A stretch of 36,616 nucleotides of DNA from an uncultured Saprospiraceae bacterium (GCA_937950315.1 CALFDU010000133.1:1-36616), one strand, 5' to 3'. Positions 1 to 8,709 are shown, counted from the stretch's first letter. Translations and numbers: made by a program. Notes: generated by a model not told the origin, from the sequence alone.

Positions 1-2231
1 GAAACAATATCGCCACAATCAGTAAAAAGATACAAATCCAAATCTGCTGACAGACCGGACATTACCACCTCAACATCTCCTGCTGCTGCGTCAAATTCAA
101 ACACCAATTCAGGGCCAGTCCAACTGTTTGAACCACCTGGATCATGCTGAGTGAAATTATTTTCACCGTTGGAATTATTGCCAGAATAGGTAGCACCACA
201 ATTCAATACAATCGGTTTATCACAGGTACCAGATATTCCATCGGCCGTCGTAAAACTAAAGGTTGGAGACCAAGGATCTACGCCGCAACTTCGCACGTGT
301 CTAACGCGCCAAAAATGCTCTGTTAAAATATCAAGAGAAGGCGATACAACCCAACTATTGTTAACCACATTGTCTGAAGCGACAATATTTGTAAAAGTTG
401 GATTTGTAGAAACTTCAACATCGTAGCTGGCTACTCCTATGTCGCTATCCCAACTTAATAACGGGAATGTACTTTCATCAATCATTCCATCCAAAGGCTC
501 AATTAAAACTGCGGCACTTTGGTCAGCGATGTCGAGGCCAACGGTAATCGATTTATTTCCACTCGTACTTACTCCATCAACTGAAAAATCATAACTACCA
601 TCTGCCAATCCATTCAATCCTGATATAGTCAAGATGGTGCTATTGTCGGGTGCTACAACTGTATTTCCAAAACTGCCTGTTGTACCAGCAGGCAAACCTG
701 TAACGCTTAAAGTCACATCATCCATATACCCATTCTGCGCGATGACTTCAATGGTATAATCTATGGAGTTGGCTCCACAATTGGAACCGACTGATGGGTC
801 TGCATTTAATACATAATCAGGCACTGTACAATAGGTACCATCCACAACCAAGTCACCCGTGTCATTTGGGTCTAGCCAATCTTTTAATCTTCTTGCTGGA
901 TCCGTATTGCCTGCAATTCCATCCCATGAAACCGATATTCTTCCGTAATCACCTTCATCGTCGAATGGATCATTACAATTAGGTTGGCCCCCTAAGAATC
1001 CTCCAAACAATTGGCCAATCAATCTCTTGTCACTATTCCACAATCCCGAACCAGAAGAACCTCCCTCAGTTACACTGTGGCCATTGACTGTTTCATCCCA
1101 ATAGATTCTCCAATAATTATCGTTTACTACAATTCCAGGAGTAATCGAGTGTGTTGCTATTTTTTTGGCATCGAGTCCTGGATGGTGTATACCTACTCCA
1201 CCTGTTCCACTATCACCAGAAGCATCAAATCCTGCGGTGTAAACATCATACACATCACTAGGATTTTCTGTTAATTCAAACAAGGCAAAGTCAGAGGCTG
1301 TATCTGCTCCTCCTGGAGGATTTGAGTTTGCAATTACAGTGGCACCTGCAGTGGTTTCAATGGGCACAGTCCCCGTATTGGCACAACCTGACCTTTCGTA
1401 ATTCCAATAGAAAACGGCACCAGAAACATCCGGATTGGTTACAGCATCATAAGTAGGATCTATGCAGTGATTGGCTGTCAAAAAATAAGGGGTACAATCT
1501 TGGGCGATATTGTTGATCAATGATCCTGTACATGTCTCAACTCCGTTGATAAGAATTCTTGCTACCGCCTTCTTTTCATCTTGCCAGTCATCCCCTTCAG
1601 GCGAACAGTTTACGTTTACTTGACACGAACCTGCATCACCCAATCCTTCTGGTATTCCTACCACACCTTCAAAATCTCGGTATCCATGTGCAATCTGGTT
1701 GATCGAAATGATTCCTTGTCCAATAACAGCAGATGGTTCATAATATTCGATGATCACACTTGTGTTGTTGACAAGGCCTGTGGCAAATTTTCCAGAAGAT
1801 CTATTGTTATGAGCACCGAAAGCACCTAAGACTTCCGTCAAATCTTTATCATAGATGTAAACGAGACCACCTTGTGGAATGAAGAAATCATCATATAGAA
1901 AATTTATAGACAAGGCATCCTTACACGTTATTTGTAATCTCCAAATACGGTCACCGTTTGCTAAATTGGTCCAACTACCACTGTTTACTAGATTGTAATT
2001 TACAGCAAAACCTTTGGCAAATCTATATGGCAAATTACTCATTGCCCTATCTGCATCTTCCAAGACCATAGCTGCAACGTCAACGCTGGGCATTGAAATG
2101 ACTTCAATGTTGTCATTGGGTATTCCTAGTCGCACACTTTTGGGGGTACCACCTCGGCTTATCTGAGCATGGACATTGACGGTGATAAAAAGGAATGAGC
2201 ATAAGATAAGAGATAGTGTCTTCAAGTTCAT
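1..2231 (-). CDS. Secreted lysyl-endopeptidase-like serine protease (3' truncated by window edge)
   Basis: The minus strand is open from the ATG at 2231-2229 to the window edge (743 full codons). It starts with a signal peptide (MNLKTLSLILCSFLFITVNVH, cleaved after AQ), followed by a propeptide-like region to about residue 215. A chymotrypsin-fold domain follows, with His255 in TANHC, Asp314 in ASDFALFEL and Ser393 in GGSSGSG. The TANHC and GSSGS contexts are those of the Lysobacter/Achromobacter lysyl endopeptidase group of family S1. After the protease come beta-sandwich segments, an Fn3-like stretch (about 570-650, YDVEVSTNPTF ... HFWRVR), and the beginning of a pre-peptidase C-terminal-like domain (about 665 on, DLDLYLFTDCGD). 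The C-terminus, where a T9SS sorting domain would be expected, lies outside the window. Lys specificity is inferred from the family only. Confidence 0.88.
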   Translation of the reverse strand, partial: MNLKTLSLILCSFLFITVNVHAQISRGGTPKSVRLGIPNDNIEVISMPSVDVAAMVLEDADRAMSNLPYRFAKGFAVNYNLVNSGSWTNLANGDRIWRLQITCKDALSINFLYDDFFIPQGGLVYIYDKDLTEVLGAFGAHNNRSSGKFATGLVNNTSVIIEYYEPSAVIGQGIISINQIAHGYRDFEGVVGIPEGLGDAGSCQVNVNCSPEGDDWQDEKKAVARILINGVETCTGSLINNIAQDCTPYFLTANHCIDPTYDAVTNPDVSGAVFYWNYERSGCANTGTVPIETTAGATVIANSNPPGGADTASDFALFELTENPSDVYDVYTAGFDASGDSGTGGVGIHHPGLDAKKIATHSITPGIVVNDNYWRIYWDETVNGHSVTEGGSSGSGLWNSDKRLIGQLFGGFLGGQPNCNDPFDDEGDYGRISVSWDGIAGNTDPARRLKDWLDPNDTGDLVVDGTYCTVPDYVLNADPSVGSNCGANSIDYTIEVIAQNGYMDDVTLSVTGLPAGTTGSFGNTVVAPDNSTILTISGLNGLADGSYDFSVDGVSTSGNKSITVGLDIADQSAAVLIEPLDGMIDESTFPLLSWDSDIGVASYDVEVSTNPTFTNIVASDNVVNNSWVVSPSLDILTEHFWRVRHVRSCGVDPWSPTFSFTTADGISGTCDKPIVLNCGATYSGNNSNGENNFTQHDPGGSNSWTGPELVFEFDAAAGDVEVVMSGLSADLDLYLFTDCGDIV

Positions 2232-2631
2232 AGTGAATATTTGTGATTAGAAGTTGTTATAGTAGAGATTGCAATAATAATTGATGTAGAAAGTTAATGA
2301 AAATTGCTAGGCTTCACTTAAAATAGAACGCATAACTTATTATAAAAATTTGTCTTTTGTCAATAAGGACATGTAAGAAGTTAATTTGTAGGCTAAACCA
2401 TTCGAGGCTATTCAGAAATTAACTTATTGAAAATCAAAGGATTAAAAGTCATACTAGAGAGTTATAATACTTTGATCAAATCTTACAATTTTGTTTCTGA
2501 ATAAGGTTTTATATATGGCATTTTTAATTAAATCTCATAGATGATACAATTCGGACATTCTCATTAAACAGTAGATTATAGATAGCCGTAATCTATCGAA
2601 AATTTATTATCATTGAAATAGAAATAAAAAT
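2232..2631. other. Divergent intergenic region between protease and MBL hydrolase genes
   Basis: This 400-bp AT-rich gap separates two divergently transcribed secreted-protein genes and must hold both promoters. A -7-like box TATCATTG (one mismatch to TAnnTTTG) lies at 2608-2615, 17 nt before the plus-strand ATG. An inverted repeat TAGATTA-N10-TAATCTA at 2572-2595 covers the place where its -33 element would be. The sequence AATACTTTGATCAAA lies at 2466-2480. No convincing ORF or RNA gene was seen. Confidence 0.5.
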
Positions 2632-3522
2632 ATGAGAAACGTATACACTTTAGTTTGCACGGTTTGTTTGTTCTTAATTTGTTCTGGATTGACGGCACAG
2701 AGATTTGATGATGTAAAAATCATACCGCACGAAATCACAGAAAAGATTTATATGCTGGAAGGAGCTGGTGGCAATATTGGAATATTTGCAGGAGAGGATG
2801 GGGTTTTAATGATTGACGGACAATTTTCAGATTTAAGTGAGAAAATCAAAACAGCGATTGCAGAAATTTCTGATCATCCTGTCAAGTATTTGGTAAACAC
2901 ACACTGGCATGGAGATCACACAGGCGGCAATGCCAATTTTGCCAAGGATGGTGCAACGATCATAGCACAGCACAACGTCAGAAAAAGATTGACCGTGGAC
3001 CAAGTGAGACCATTTGGAAGAACAACACCTGCTGCAGATACCATGGCGTGGCCTACCCTTTCTTTTGGAGAAGATTTAGAAATTCATATGAATGGAGAAT
3101 CCGTTCAATTGATGCACATACACAATGCGCATACCGATGGTGACTCCTTTGTGTTTTTCCCTGAAGCAAACGTATTACATATGGGTGATTGCTTTTTTAA
3201 AGATAGATTTCCGTATATTGATTTGGAGATGGGAGGATCTGTGAATGGAGCTATCGCTGCAATTGAAGCGGCCATGATGATTATCAATGAAAAAACGACC
3301 ATCATTCCGGGTCATGGGTCATTGGCCAATAAAGAAGATTTAAGAAGATATTTAGCGATGATAACGACGACTCGTGATCGAGTAAACAATGTATCAAATG
3401 CAGATACCAAGCTAGAAGACCTTGACATTGAAAGCCTTACCGAAGGATACGATGGCTGGGGCGATGGATTTATCAATTCTGAGAAATGGATTGGAACTTT
3501 ATTTAAGGATCGACAAGAATAG
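2632..3522 (+). CDS. Periplasmic metallo-beta-lactamase-fold hydrolase
   Basis: A 296-residue protein with a signal peptide (about residues 1-23, ending TAQ). It carries the full MBL-fold metal set: His91-x-His93-x-Asp95-His96 (NTHWHGDHTGG), His167 (AHTDGDS), Asp186 (HMGDCFF) and His228 (IPGHG). This pattern binds two zinc ions and matches the broad glyoxalase-II/quinoprotein-relay-like group of exported MBL hydrolases. These are often annotated as MBL fold metallo-hydrolase and are not necessarily beta-lactamases. Typical subclass B1 features (Cys ligand) are absent because Asp/His ligands are used. The substrate cannot be told from sequence. The gene is monocistronic or followed by the broken gene at 3551. 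Confidence 0.9.
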   Translation: MRNVYTLVCTVCLFLICSGLTAQRFDDVKIIPHEITEKIYMLEGAGGNIGIFAGEDGVLMIDGQFSDLSEKIKTAIAEISDHPVKYLVNTHWHGDHTGGNANFAKDGATIIAQHNVRKRLTVDQVRPFGRTTPAADTMAWPTLSFGEDLEIHMNGESVQLMHIHNAHTDGDSFVFFPEANVLHMGDCFFKDRFPYIDLEMGGSVNGAIAAIEAAMMIINEKTTIIPGHGSLANKEDLRRYLAMITTTRDRVNNVSNADTKLEDLDIESLTEGYDGWGDGFINSEKWIGTLFKDRQE

Positions 3523-3550
3523 CGCTTAATTCTTGGCACAACTTCCTAGT

Positions 3551-3960
3551 ATGTCAACAACTTTTAAAATTATACTTCTACTCTTATGTTGCTCTCCTTT
3601 GAGGGGCCAAGTATTTAAAATCAAGTTGTAGATTTTGTCGAAATATCATGGCCATCTAATACTCCAAATTTAATTATACAAGGAAATAATATTTCACTCA
3701 ATAGTACAATAAAGATTGTTGAAGGAACGGGCATAACAGCAACAACTCCCTATGAAGTCTGTATTGACTCAGGTCAACTGAAGATTGATCCTCTGACTAC
3801 GCTAGACATAGGAGCAGTAAATACGCTTGAGTATAACGGAATGGTCATCAACAACACAGATGCCGTACTTTATTCAGAAAATGAAGTATTCTTAAATATA
3901 GGGTTTGAGGCACAACAAGGTTCGATCTTTGAGGCTAAGATTCAAACCTGTGGAAATTAA
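3551..3960 (+). pseudogene. Small secreted protein gene broken by a -1 frameshift
   Basis: An ATG at 3551 opens a good signal peptide (MSTTFKIILLLLCCSPLRGQ) but hits TAG at 3629. The reading continues in another frame from about 3619 to the TAA at 3958-3960 as a threonine/asparagine-rich beta-type sequence (VVDFVEISWP ... IQTCGN). That part resembles the short secreted proteins with glycine/isoleucine beta-stack repeats common in Saprospiria. Adding one A to the AAAA run at 3617-3620 would join the two halves (GQVFKNQVVDFVEIS). The lesion is therefore a single-base loss in a homopolymer: a real pseudogene or a sequencing error. Intact product would be about 136 residues. Function unknown. Confidence 0.65.
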
Positions 3961-4088
3961 AATACTTTGGTCAAAGATGACGGCAAGGTCTTTTTTGTCG
4001 GACGAGCACACTTACTCACAAATCACATACGAATACTAAATAAAAACCCATTTGCCGTTCGAGGTTAGGAAAATCCAAAAATAAATAA

Positions 4089-4112
4089 TAGCTTTGAAAA
4101 ACAAAGTACTTT
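4089..4112 (+). promoter_or_regulatory. Promoter -7 box overlapping a candidate operator (site 1)
   Basis: TAGCTTTG (4089-4096) is a perfect Bacteroidota -7 box. It overlaps the inverted repeat CTTTG-AAAAA-CAAAG (4092-4106), which runs into TACTTT (4107-4112), making the palindrome AAAGTACTTT. The ATG follows at 4117. The same arrangement recurs at 5047-5070 before creD. A protein bound here would block RNA polymerase, so repression by the winged-helix protein encoded at 4728-5030 is the simplest model (inference). Confidence 0.6.
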
Positions 4113-4116
4113 CATT

Positions 4117-4731
4117 ATGACAGATTACTTACAAGATTTGGCCACCATACGCGGCATCATGGAGAAAAGAACCAAGTTCATTTCTCTCAGCGGATTATCA
4201 GGGATTTTAGCAGGCATATATGCGCTTGTGGGTGCATTTTTGGCATACCGAGTGATTTATTACTCTGAGAACACCGTTTATGAAGCCTATATAAATGGAA
4301 TTTGGTCGGTGGAAATCACCAAGTTACTGGTGATTGCATTTTCGGTACTTACATTGGCTAGTGTCACAGGCTTGTTTTTGAGCATGAAAAAAGCCAAAAG
4401 ATTGGGTCAAGAATTTTGGAATCCTTCCGCAATAAGAATGGTCACTAGTTTTCTGGTTCCATTGGTGACTGGTGGTATATTTGTCGCAATATTGATACTC
4501 AGAGGACATGCAGGATGGGTTCCTCCTGCCCTACTATTGTTTTATGGTATAGCCTTGCATGCAGCAGGAAATTATACCTTTAGCGATGTAAAAACATTGG
4601 GATTATTGCAGATTGCACTAGGATTGATTGCAGCGGTGTATCCAGGTTATGGTTTGGTTTTGTGGGCCGTAGGATTTGGTGGATTGCATATTATTTACGG
4701 AGCAGTGATGTACTTTAAGTACGAAAGATGA
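4117..4731 (+). CDS. Multi-spanning inner-membrane protein of a regulator/CreD unit
   Basis: 204 residues. A short cytoplasmic N-terminus (DLATIRGIMEKRTKF) is followed by about six hydrophobic spans near residues 22-45, 66-88, 105-128, 131-147, 152-172 and 175-198. It ends in a basic tail (FKYER). I recognise it only as a conserved Bacteroidota membrane protein type that tends to sit beside winged-helix regulators; no enzymatic motif is visible. Its stop overlaps the next start by 4 nt (ATGA). That implies translational coupling and suggests that it works with the regulator, perhaps as a membrane sensor or sequestering partner (inference). The first gene of the unit, it follows the -7 box and candidate operator directly. 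Confidence 0.8.
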   Translation: MTDYLQDLATIRGIMEKRTKFISLSGLSGILAGIYALVGAFLAYRVIYYSENTVYEAYINGIWSVEITKLLVIAFSVLTLASVTGLFLSMKKAKRLGQEFWNPSAIRMVTSFLVPLVTGGIFVAILILRGHAGWVPPALLLFYGIALHAAGNYTFSDVKTLGLLQIALGLIAAVYPGYGLVLWAVGFGGLHIIYGAVMYFKYER

Positions 4732-5030
4732 AAAAAGGATTTTTGGATCTTGATAAAATATTAGACAACCGAATACGGTTATCTATACTATCTATCCTGA
4801 TGATAGAGGACATGGTCCCTTTTAAAGAGATCAAGGAAAGTCTAGGATTAACAGATGGAAATCTCGCAAGCCACATCAAGGCTCTAGAAAAAGCGGAGTA
4901 CATCAAGGTCTACAAATCCTTTATCGGCAAGAAACCAAATACTGAATTTAAGATCACGAAAATAGGCAAGAAAGCCTTCACCGAACACTTAAAAAAACTA
5001 GAACATCTGATAAGTCAACATAAGAAATAA
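4728..5030 (+). CDS. Winged-helix transcriptional regulator (HTH_34 / ArsR-MarR-like)
   Basis: A 100-residue protein made of one winged-helix domain. The helix pair LSILSILMIEDMVPFKEIKESLGLTDGNLASHIKALEKAEYI forms the HTH, and the wing is YKSFIGKKPNTEFKITKIG. A basic helical tail may serve in dimerisation. This is the short winged-helix type often found next to CreD or small membrane proteins in Bacteroidota. It overlaps the upstream membrane protein gene by 4 nt and precedes creD by 54 nt. The two matching inverted repeats (4092-4112 and 5047-5070) are the best candidates for its binding sites, implying autoregulation plus control of creD. No effector-binding domain is present, so the signal may come through the coupled membrane protein (inference). 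Confidence 0.85.
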   Translation: MKKGFLDLDKILDNRIRLSILSILMIEDMVPFKEIKESLGLTDGNLASHIKALEKAEYIKVYKSFIGKKPNTEFKITKIGKKAFTEHLKKLEHLISQHKK

Positions 5031-5046
5031 TATTTTTTTACCCTGT

Positions 5047-5070
5047 TACTTTGAAATTCAAAGTACTTTT
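5047..5070 (+). promoter_or_regulatory. Candidate operator in front of creD (site 2)
   Basis: TACTTTG-AAATT-CAAAGTA (5048-5065) is a perfect 7+7 inverted repeat. It overlaps the palindrome AAAGTACTTT and ends 15 nt before the creD ATG (5085). It matches site 1 in arm sequence, spacer length (5 nt) and the trailing TACTTT. TTACTTTG at its left edge could act as a degenerate -7 box, which would give creD an internal regulated promoter. Confidence 0.6.
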
Positions 5071-5084
5071 AAAACTATAATATA

Positions 5085-6422
5085 ATGAAATTAAAAAGCC
5101 AAAAAATGATCTATTTCAAAATAGGATTCATCCTCCTATTGATTCTACTTTTAATTATTCCCAATGCCATGTTACAAAGCCTGATTTGGGAAAGGCAAGG
5201 ATTGGCCGATCAAACCAAAGACAAAATTGCAGAGACTTGGGGTGACCAACAACAACTCCATGGACCTGTCCTTTCTATCCCCTACTATCGCATCAATCAC
5301 TTTGACTATGGTTCACAAAGTCGCACGGATGGATGGTATCACTTATTGCCCGATCAAATGAATATTGAAGGAGATCTTGATCCGTCTATTAAAAAACTCG
5401 GTATTTACGAAGCCATTGTATACGAATCAGCCATGAAGATCGATGGCAAATTCAACTTGAAAAACATTGCGAAAATTCACAGCGAAAAAAACGTTATTGA
5501 ATACGACAAAGCCATTGTATCGGCAAGTGTAAAAGACATGAATGGAATCAGTAGCAGTCTGAACGGAAACTGGAATGGAACATCTTTTGAATTTGAAAAA
5601 GGAACACCGATTGGAAATATATTTCACACAGGAGGCTTCCATCACAAGGTTTCTTTAGAGGAGACCGATGAGAGCATCTCATTTGATTTCGACATAAATT
5701 TAAAAGGCACCGAGAATCTTAGTTTTGTTCCAACTGCCAGCACCACTTCCATCAACATCAACTCTAGCTGGCCTTCACCAAGTTTTATCGGTCGATCACC
5801 CAATAGTGACATCTCCGATGCGGGCTTTACGGCACAATGGAATTTGAACGAACACAATCGTCCTTTCCCTGGTCAATGGGTCAATGACAATATGAATCTC
5901 ATCAATCAGAAGAGTTTTGGGGTGAACTTGATTCATGGCGTAGATCATTATCAAAAAAACATGCGCAGTGCCAAATATGCAACATTGATCATTGCATTGA
6001 CTTTCATGGTCTTTTTCTTTTTTGAGATCATGTACAAAAACAAAATCCACCCAATCCAATACTCACTGGTGGGGCTTGCCTTATCATTGTTCTACTACCT
6101 TCTCCTATCTTTCTCAGAGCACATCAATTTCAGCTACTCTTATATGATTGCTGCAGTTGGTACTATTGGATTGATAACGGCATATAGTATCACGTTGGTG
6201 AGAAAAAAGAAAACGGTGGGTATTTTATTCATCATACTCATCGCTTTGTACAGCTATATTTTTGTGTTGCTTCAATTGGAAGACTTTGCTCTGATTGCAG
6301 GAAGTATTGGTTTGTTTGTCATTCTTTCCATTGTCATGTTTTTGAGTAGAAACATGAATTGGTATCAACTTAATTCTGAAGACAGCAATCCACCACAAAC
6401 AATTACAAATATCACCCACTAA
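5085..6422 (+). CDS. creD: CreD-family inner-membrane protein
   Basis: 445 residues, close to E. coli CreD in length and layout. There is an N-terminal membrane segment (about 10-32) followed by the hallmark ERQGLADQTKDKIAETWG ... HGPVLSIPYY. A large periplasmic beta-rich domain spans about 50-300. VDHYQKNMRSAKYATLIIALTF introduces the C-terminal bundle of about five membrane spans (HPIQYSLVGLALSLFYLL-like, SEHINFSYSYMIAA, YSYIFVLLQLEDFALIAGS). In Proteobacteria creD is an output of the CreBC two-component system, linked to envelope integrity and beta-lactam or colicin response. Here no CreBC is present; the neighbouring gene is a one-component winged-helix regulator. Molecular function is unknown. 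A candidate operator lies immediately upstream and the phosphoesterase gene follows after 9 nt. Confidence 0.93.
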   Translation: MKLKSQKMIYFKIGFILLLILLLIIPNAMLQSLIWERQGLADQTKDKIAETWGDQQQLHGPVLSIPYYRINHFDYGSQSRTDGWYHLLPDQMNIEGDLDPSIKKLGIYEAIVYESAMKIDGKFNLKNIAKIHSEKNVIEYDKAIVSASVKDMNGISSSLNGNWNGTSFEFEKGTPIGNIFHTGGFHHKVSLEETDESISFDFDINLKGTENLSFVPTASTTSININSSWPSPSFIGRSPNSDISDAGFTAQWNLNEHNRPFPGQWVNDNMNLINQKSFGVNLIHGVDHYQKNMRSAKYATLIIALTFMVFFFFEIMYKNKIHPIQYSLVGLALSLFYYLLLSFSEHINFSYSYMIAAVGTIGLITAYSITLVRKKKTVGILFIILIALYSYIFVLLQLEDFALIAGSIGLFVILSIVMFLSRNMNWYQLNSEDSNPPQTITNITH

Positions 6423-6431
6423 ATGTAAATC

Positions 6432-7292
6432 ATGCGGAGAAGAAAATTCATAAAGAATTCATTATTTGGCATGATGGGGGCCGGCTTGTACACATGGCAA
6501 GTCGAGCCCTTTTGGGTCGATTTTGTGTACAAAAAAATGCACATCAAGCATTTGCCAAAAAAATTGATTGGTAAAACCATCATGCAGATCAGCGATTTGC
6601 ATATCAGTAAAAAAATAGATCTAGCATATTTGGTGCGAGCGATGCAAAAAGCACAAAAACTAAAACCAGACTTCGTTGTGTACACAGGAGATTTTTTAGA
6701 CTATACAGGAGCCAAGCAATTCTCCAGATTGCAAGAGGTGATGAAAAAAGCGACCAAAGGAAGCATCGCCACACTTGGCGTACTGGGCAACCACGACTAT
6801 GGTCACCGATGGAATGATGCCAAGGCAGCCAATCAAGTGAGCAAGATATTGCGCAGTTGCGATATTCATATTTTGAGAAATCAGATCAAAAGATTCCAAG
6901 GATTGAATTTTATTGGGATAGATGATTATTGGGGAACCAATTTTCATCCTTCCAAGGTGACAAAACAAATCCACTCAAAAGCCGCCAATCTGGTGTTGTG
7001 TCACAATCCCGATGTCTGCGATCTTAAGGTATGGAACAATTACCAGGGTTGGATATTGAGCGGTCATACCCATGGAGGCCAATGCAAGCCACCCTTCTTA
7101 CCTCCTCCTATCCTACCAGTCAAAAATAAAAAATATTCATCAGGCACCATTGACCTTAACGACGGAAGAACATTATACATCAATAAAGGATTGGGATGCT
7201 CTTCTCTGCAGGTTCGTTTTAATGTCAGACCTGAGGTCACGGTATTTACACTCAGAAAAGATTACGAAGTGAACAAAGTAAAAATGAGTTAG
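6432..7292 (+). CDS. Membrane-linked metallophosphoesterase (YaeI/YkoQ-like)
   Basis: 286 residues. An Arg-rich N-terminus (MRRRKFIKNSLFG) followed by a short hydrophobic stretch looks like a Tat-type signal or membrane anchor. The calcineurin-like motifs are all present: Asp55-x-His57 (SDLHIS), Gly86-Asp87 (TGDFLD), Asn120-His121-Asp122 (GNHD), His191 (CHNPD) and Gly-His212-Thr-His214 (SGHTHGG). The family binds two metals and cleaves phosphoesters; YaeI/LpxG-type members act on lipid-linked or lipid A precursors. The substrate here is not known. An upstream ATG at 6423 is followed at once by TAA, so the start is 6432, 9 nt after creD. This makes it the last gene of the regulator/CreD unit. 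Confidence 0.88.
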   Translation: MRRRKFIKNSLFGMMGAGLYTWQVEPFWVDFVYKKMHIKHLPKKLIGKTIMQISDLHISKKIDLAYLVRAMQKAQKLKPDFVVYTGDFLDYTGAKQFSRLQEVMKKATKGSIATLGVLGNHDYGHRWNDAKAANQVSKILRSCDIHILRNQIKRFQGLNFIGIDDYWGTNFHPSKVTKQIHSKAANLVLCHNPDVCDLKVWNNYQGWILSGHTHGGQCKPPFLPPPILPVKNKKYSSGTIDLNDGRTLYINKGLGCSSLQVRFNVRPEVTVFTLRKDYEVNKVKMS

Positions 7293-7458
7293 GTGAAAAA
7301 TGTTGAAGTTCGATCAAAGGCCACTCAGTGATGTATATAATTACAATTCGTTGATTCATTAGACAGACCTCAAAACACACCACTACCAAATTTCTACAGA
7401 CACCCCAAAACCAAGGACTAAAATCCACCATTCTTTTAAAAAAAATATCTCGGTTGTA

Positions 7459-7466
7459 TAACTTTG
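7459..7466 (+). promoter_or_regulatory. Candidate -7 promoter box for htrA
   Basis: TAACTTTG is a perfect TAnnTTTG match, 56 nt before the htrA ATG in a 229-bp gap. No clear -33 TTG is seen at the usual distance, so confidence is moderate. Confidence 0.45.
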
Positions 7467-7521
7467 ACCACGACTAAAACGTTAATAAACTACTGGTTGA
7501 AAAAACAAAAAACAGCTTGCA

Positions 7522-8700
7522 ATGAAGATATTTAGCGCAGTTATCGGACTATTATTGATTGGATTTGGGTTTTATATTGGGGCCAACTTCACGCTTGAAC
7601 CTAAGAACATTAATTACGAGAAAGGCACTGTTGTGCAGGGCAATTTCAATGGGCTTGACAGTACAGAAAATACAACTGCTGAAGAGGCTTCAAGTATTTC
7701 AAAAGAAGATCAGGGCTATGAGGATATCGCAACAGCATTCTTCGATCAAGAAGAAGCTACCATTGCACTTTTTAAAAGATCAGCACCATCGGTGGTATTT
7801 ATAACCACCACTACTCTTACCCAAGATCGCTGGAGCATGGATGTATACGAAATGCCACAGGGTTCTGGAACGGGATTCATCTGGGATGAAATGGGACACA
7901 TTGTTACCAATTATCACGTCATTGAAAACGGAAGTCGATTTACTGTTACATTGGCAGATCAGACCTCTTATGATGCGAGTGTAGTGGGTGTCGAACCAAA
8001 CAAAGATTTGGCGGTATTGCGTATTATCGCTCCAAGTAAAATGCTAAGGCCTACCCCAGTAGGATCTTCCAATGATTTAAGAGTTGGTCAATCTGTTTTT
8101 GCCATCGGCAACCCTTTTGGACTTGACCAAAGTTTGACCACAGGAATTATCTCTGCGCTTGGACGTGAGATCAAGGCCAAAAATGATAGACCGATAAAAG
8201 ATGTCATCCAGACTGACGCAGCCATTAATCCTGGTAACTCAGGAGGACCACTATTGGATTCCAAAGGCAGGGTCATCGGAGTCAACACAGCCATCTATAG
8301 CCCATCGGGCGCCTCCGCAGGAATTGGCTTTTCCATTCCTATTGATGTCGTAAAATGGGTAGTTCCAGATATTATTGAATTTGGTGAAGTTAGAAGACCT
8401 ATCCTTGGTATCGAATTGGTACCTCAACAGTACAATCAGTACCCAGGGTCAATGATACTGGCAGTTGCGCCCGATTCTCCTGCTGATAAAGCGGGCTTAT
8501 TTGGGGTGGAAAGAGGTAGTACGGGTAAATTTATTCCTGGAGACTTGATAGTTCAGATCAATGAATACCAGATAAAGTCAAATAATGACTTAATTTTAGC
8601 CTTGGAAAAATTTTCCATTGGCGATGAGATCAGCGTCAAGTTTAACAGAAAGAATGAATTCAAGCAAGTAAGCTTGCAATTGGCTTCTTCTTTGAGATAA
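7522..8700 (+). CDS. htrA: HtrA/Deg-type periplasmic serine protease with one PDZ domain
   Basis: 392 residues. An N-terminal signal-anchor (about 1-24) is followed by an acidic/serine-rich linker to about residue 70. The trypsin-like domain has His132 (TNYHV), Asp162 (NKDLAVL) and Ser240 (NPGNSGGPLLD). One PDZ domain spans about 290-388 (GIELVPQQY ... GDLIVQINEYQI). The single PDZ and likely membrane tether resemble DegS/Deg1 rather than the two-PDZ DegP. The family degrades or senses misfolded envelope proteins. The gene ends 9 nt before the RNA methyltransferase gene, and its TAA is in the same frame as that gene. A -7 box lies at 7459. Confidence 0.93.
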   Translation: MKIFSAVIGLLLIGFGFYIGANFTLEPKNINYEKGTVVQGNFNGLDSTENTTAEEASSISKEDQGYEDIATAFFDQEEATIALFKRSAPSVVFITTTTLTQDRWSMDVYEMPQGSGTGFIWDEMGHIVTNYHVIENGSRFTVTLADQTSYDASVVGVEPNKDLAVLRIIAPSKMLRPTPVGSSNDLRVGQSVFAIGNPFGLDQSLTTGIISALGREIKAKNDRPIKDVIQTDAAINPGNSGGPLLDSKGRVIGVNTAIYSPSGASAGIGFSIPIDVVKWVVPDIIEFGEVRRPILGIELVPQQYNQYPGSMILAVAPDSPADKAGLFGVERGSTGKFIPGDLIVQINEYQIKSNNDLILALEKFSIGDEISVKFNRKNEFKQVSLQLASSLR

Positions 8701-8709
8701 AAAATTACC

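Noticed and set aside
144-1829. Several plus-strand ORFs of 60-87 codons opposite the serine protease
   Set aside because: The minus strand is continuously open with protease motifs through the whole stretch; the plus ORFs have no recognisable features.
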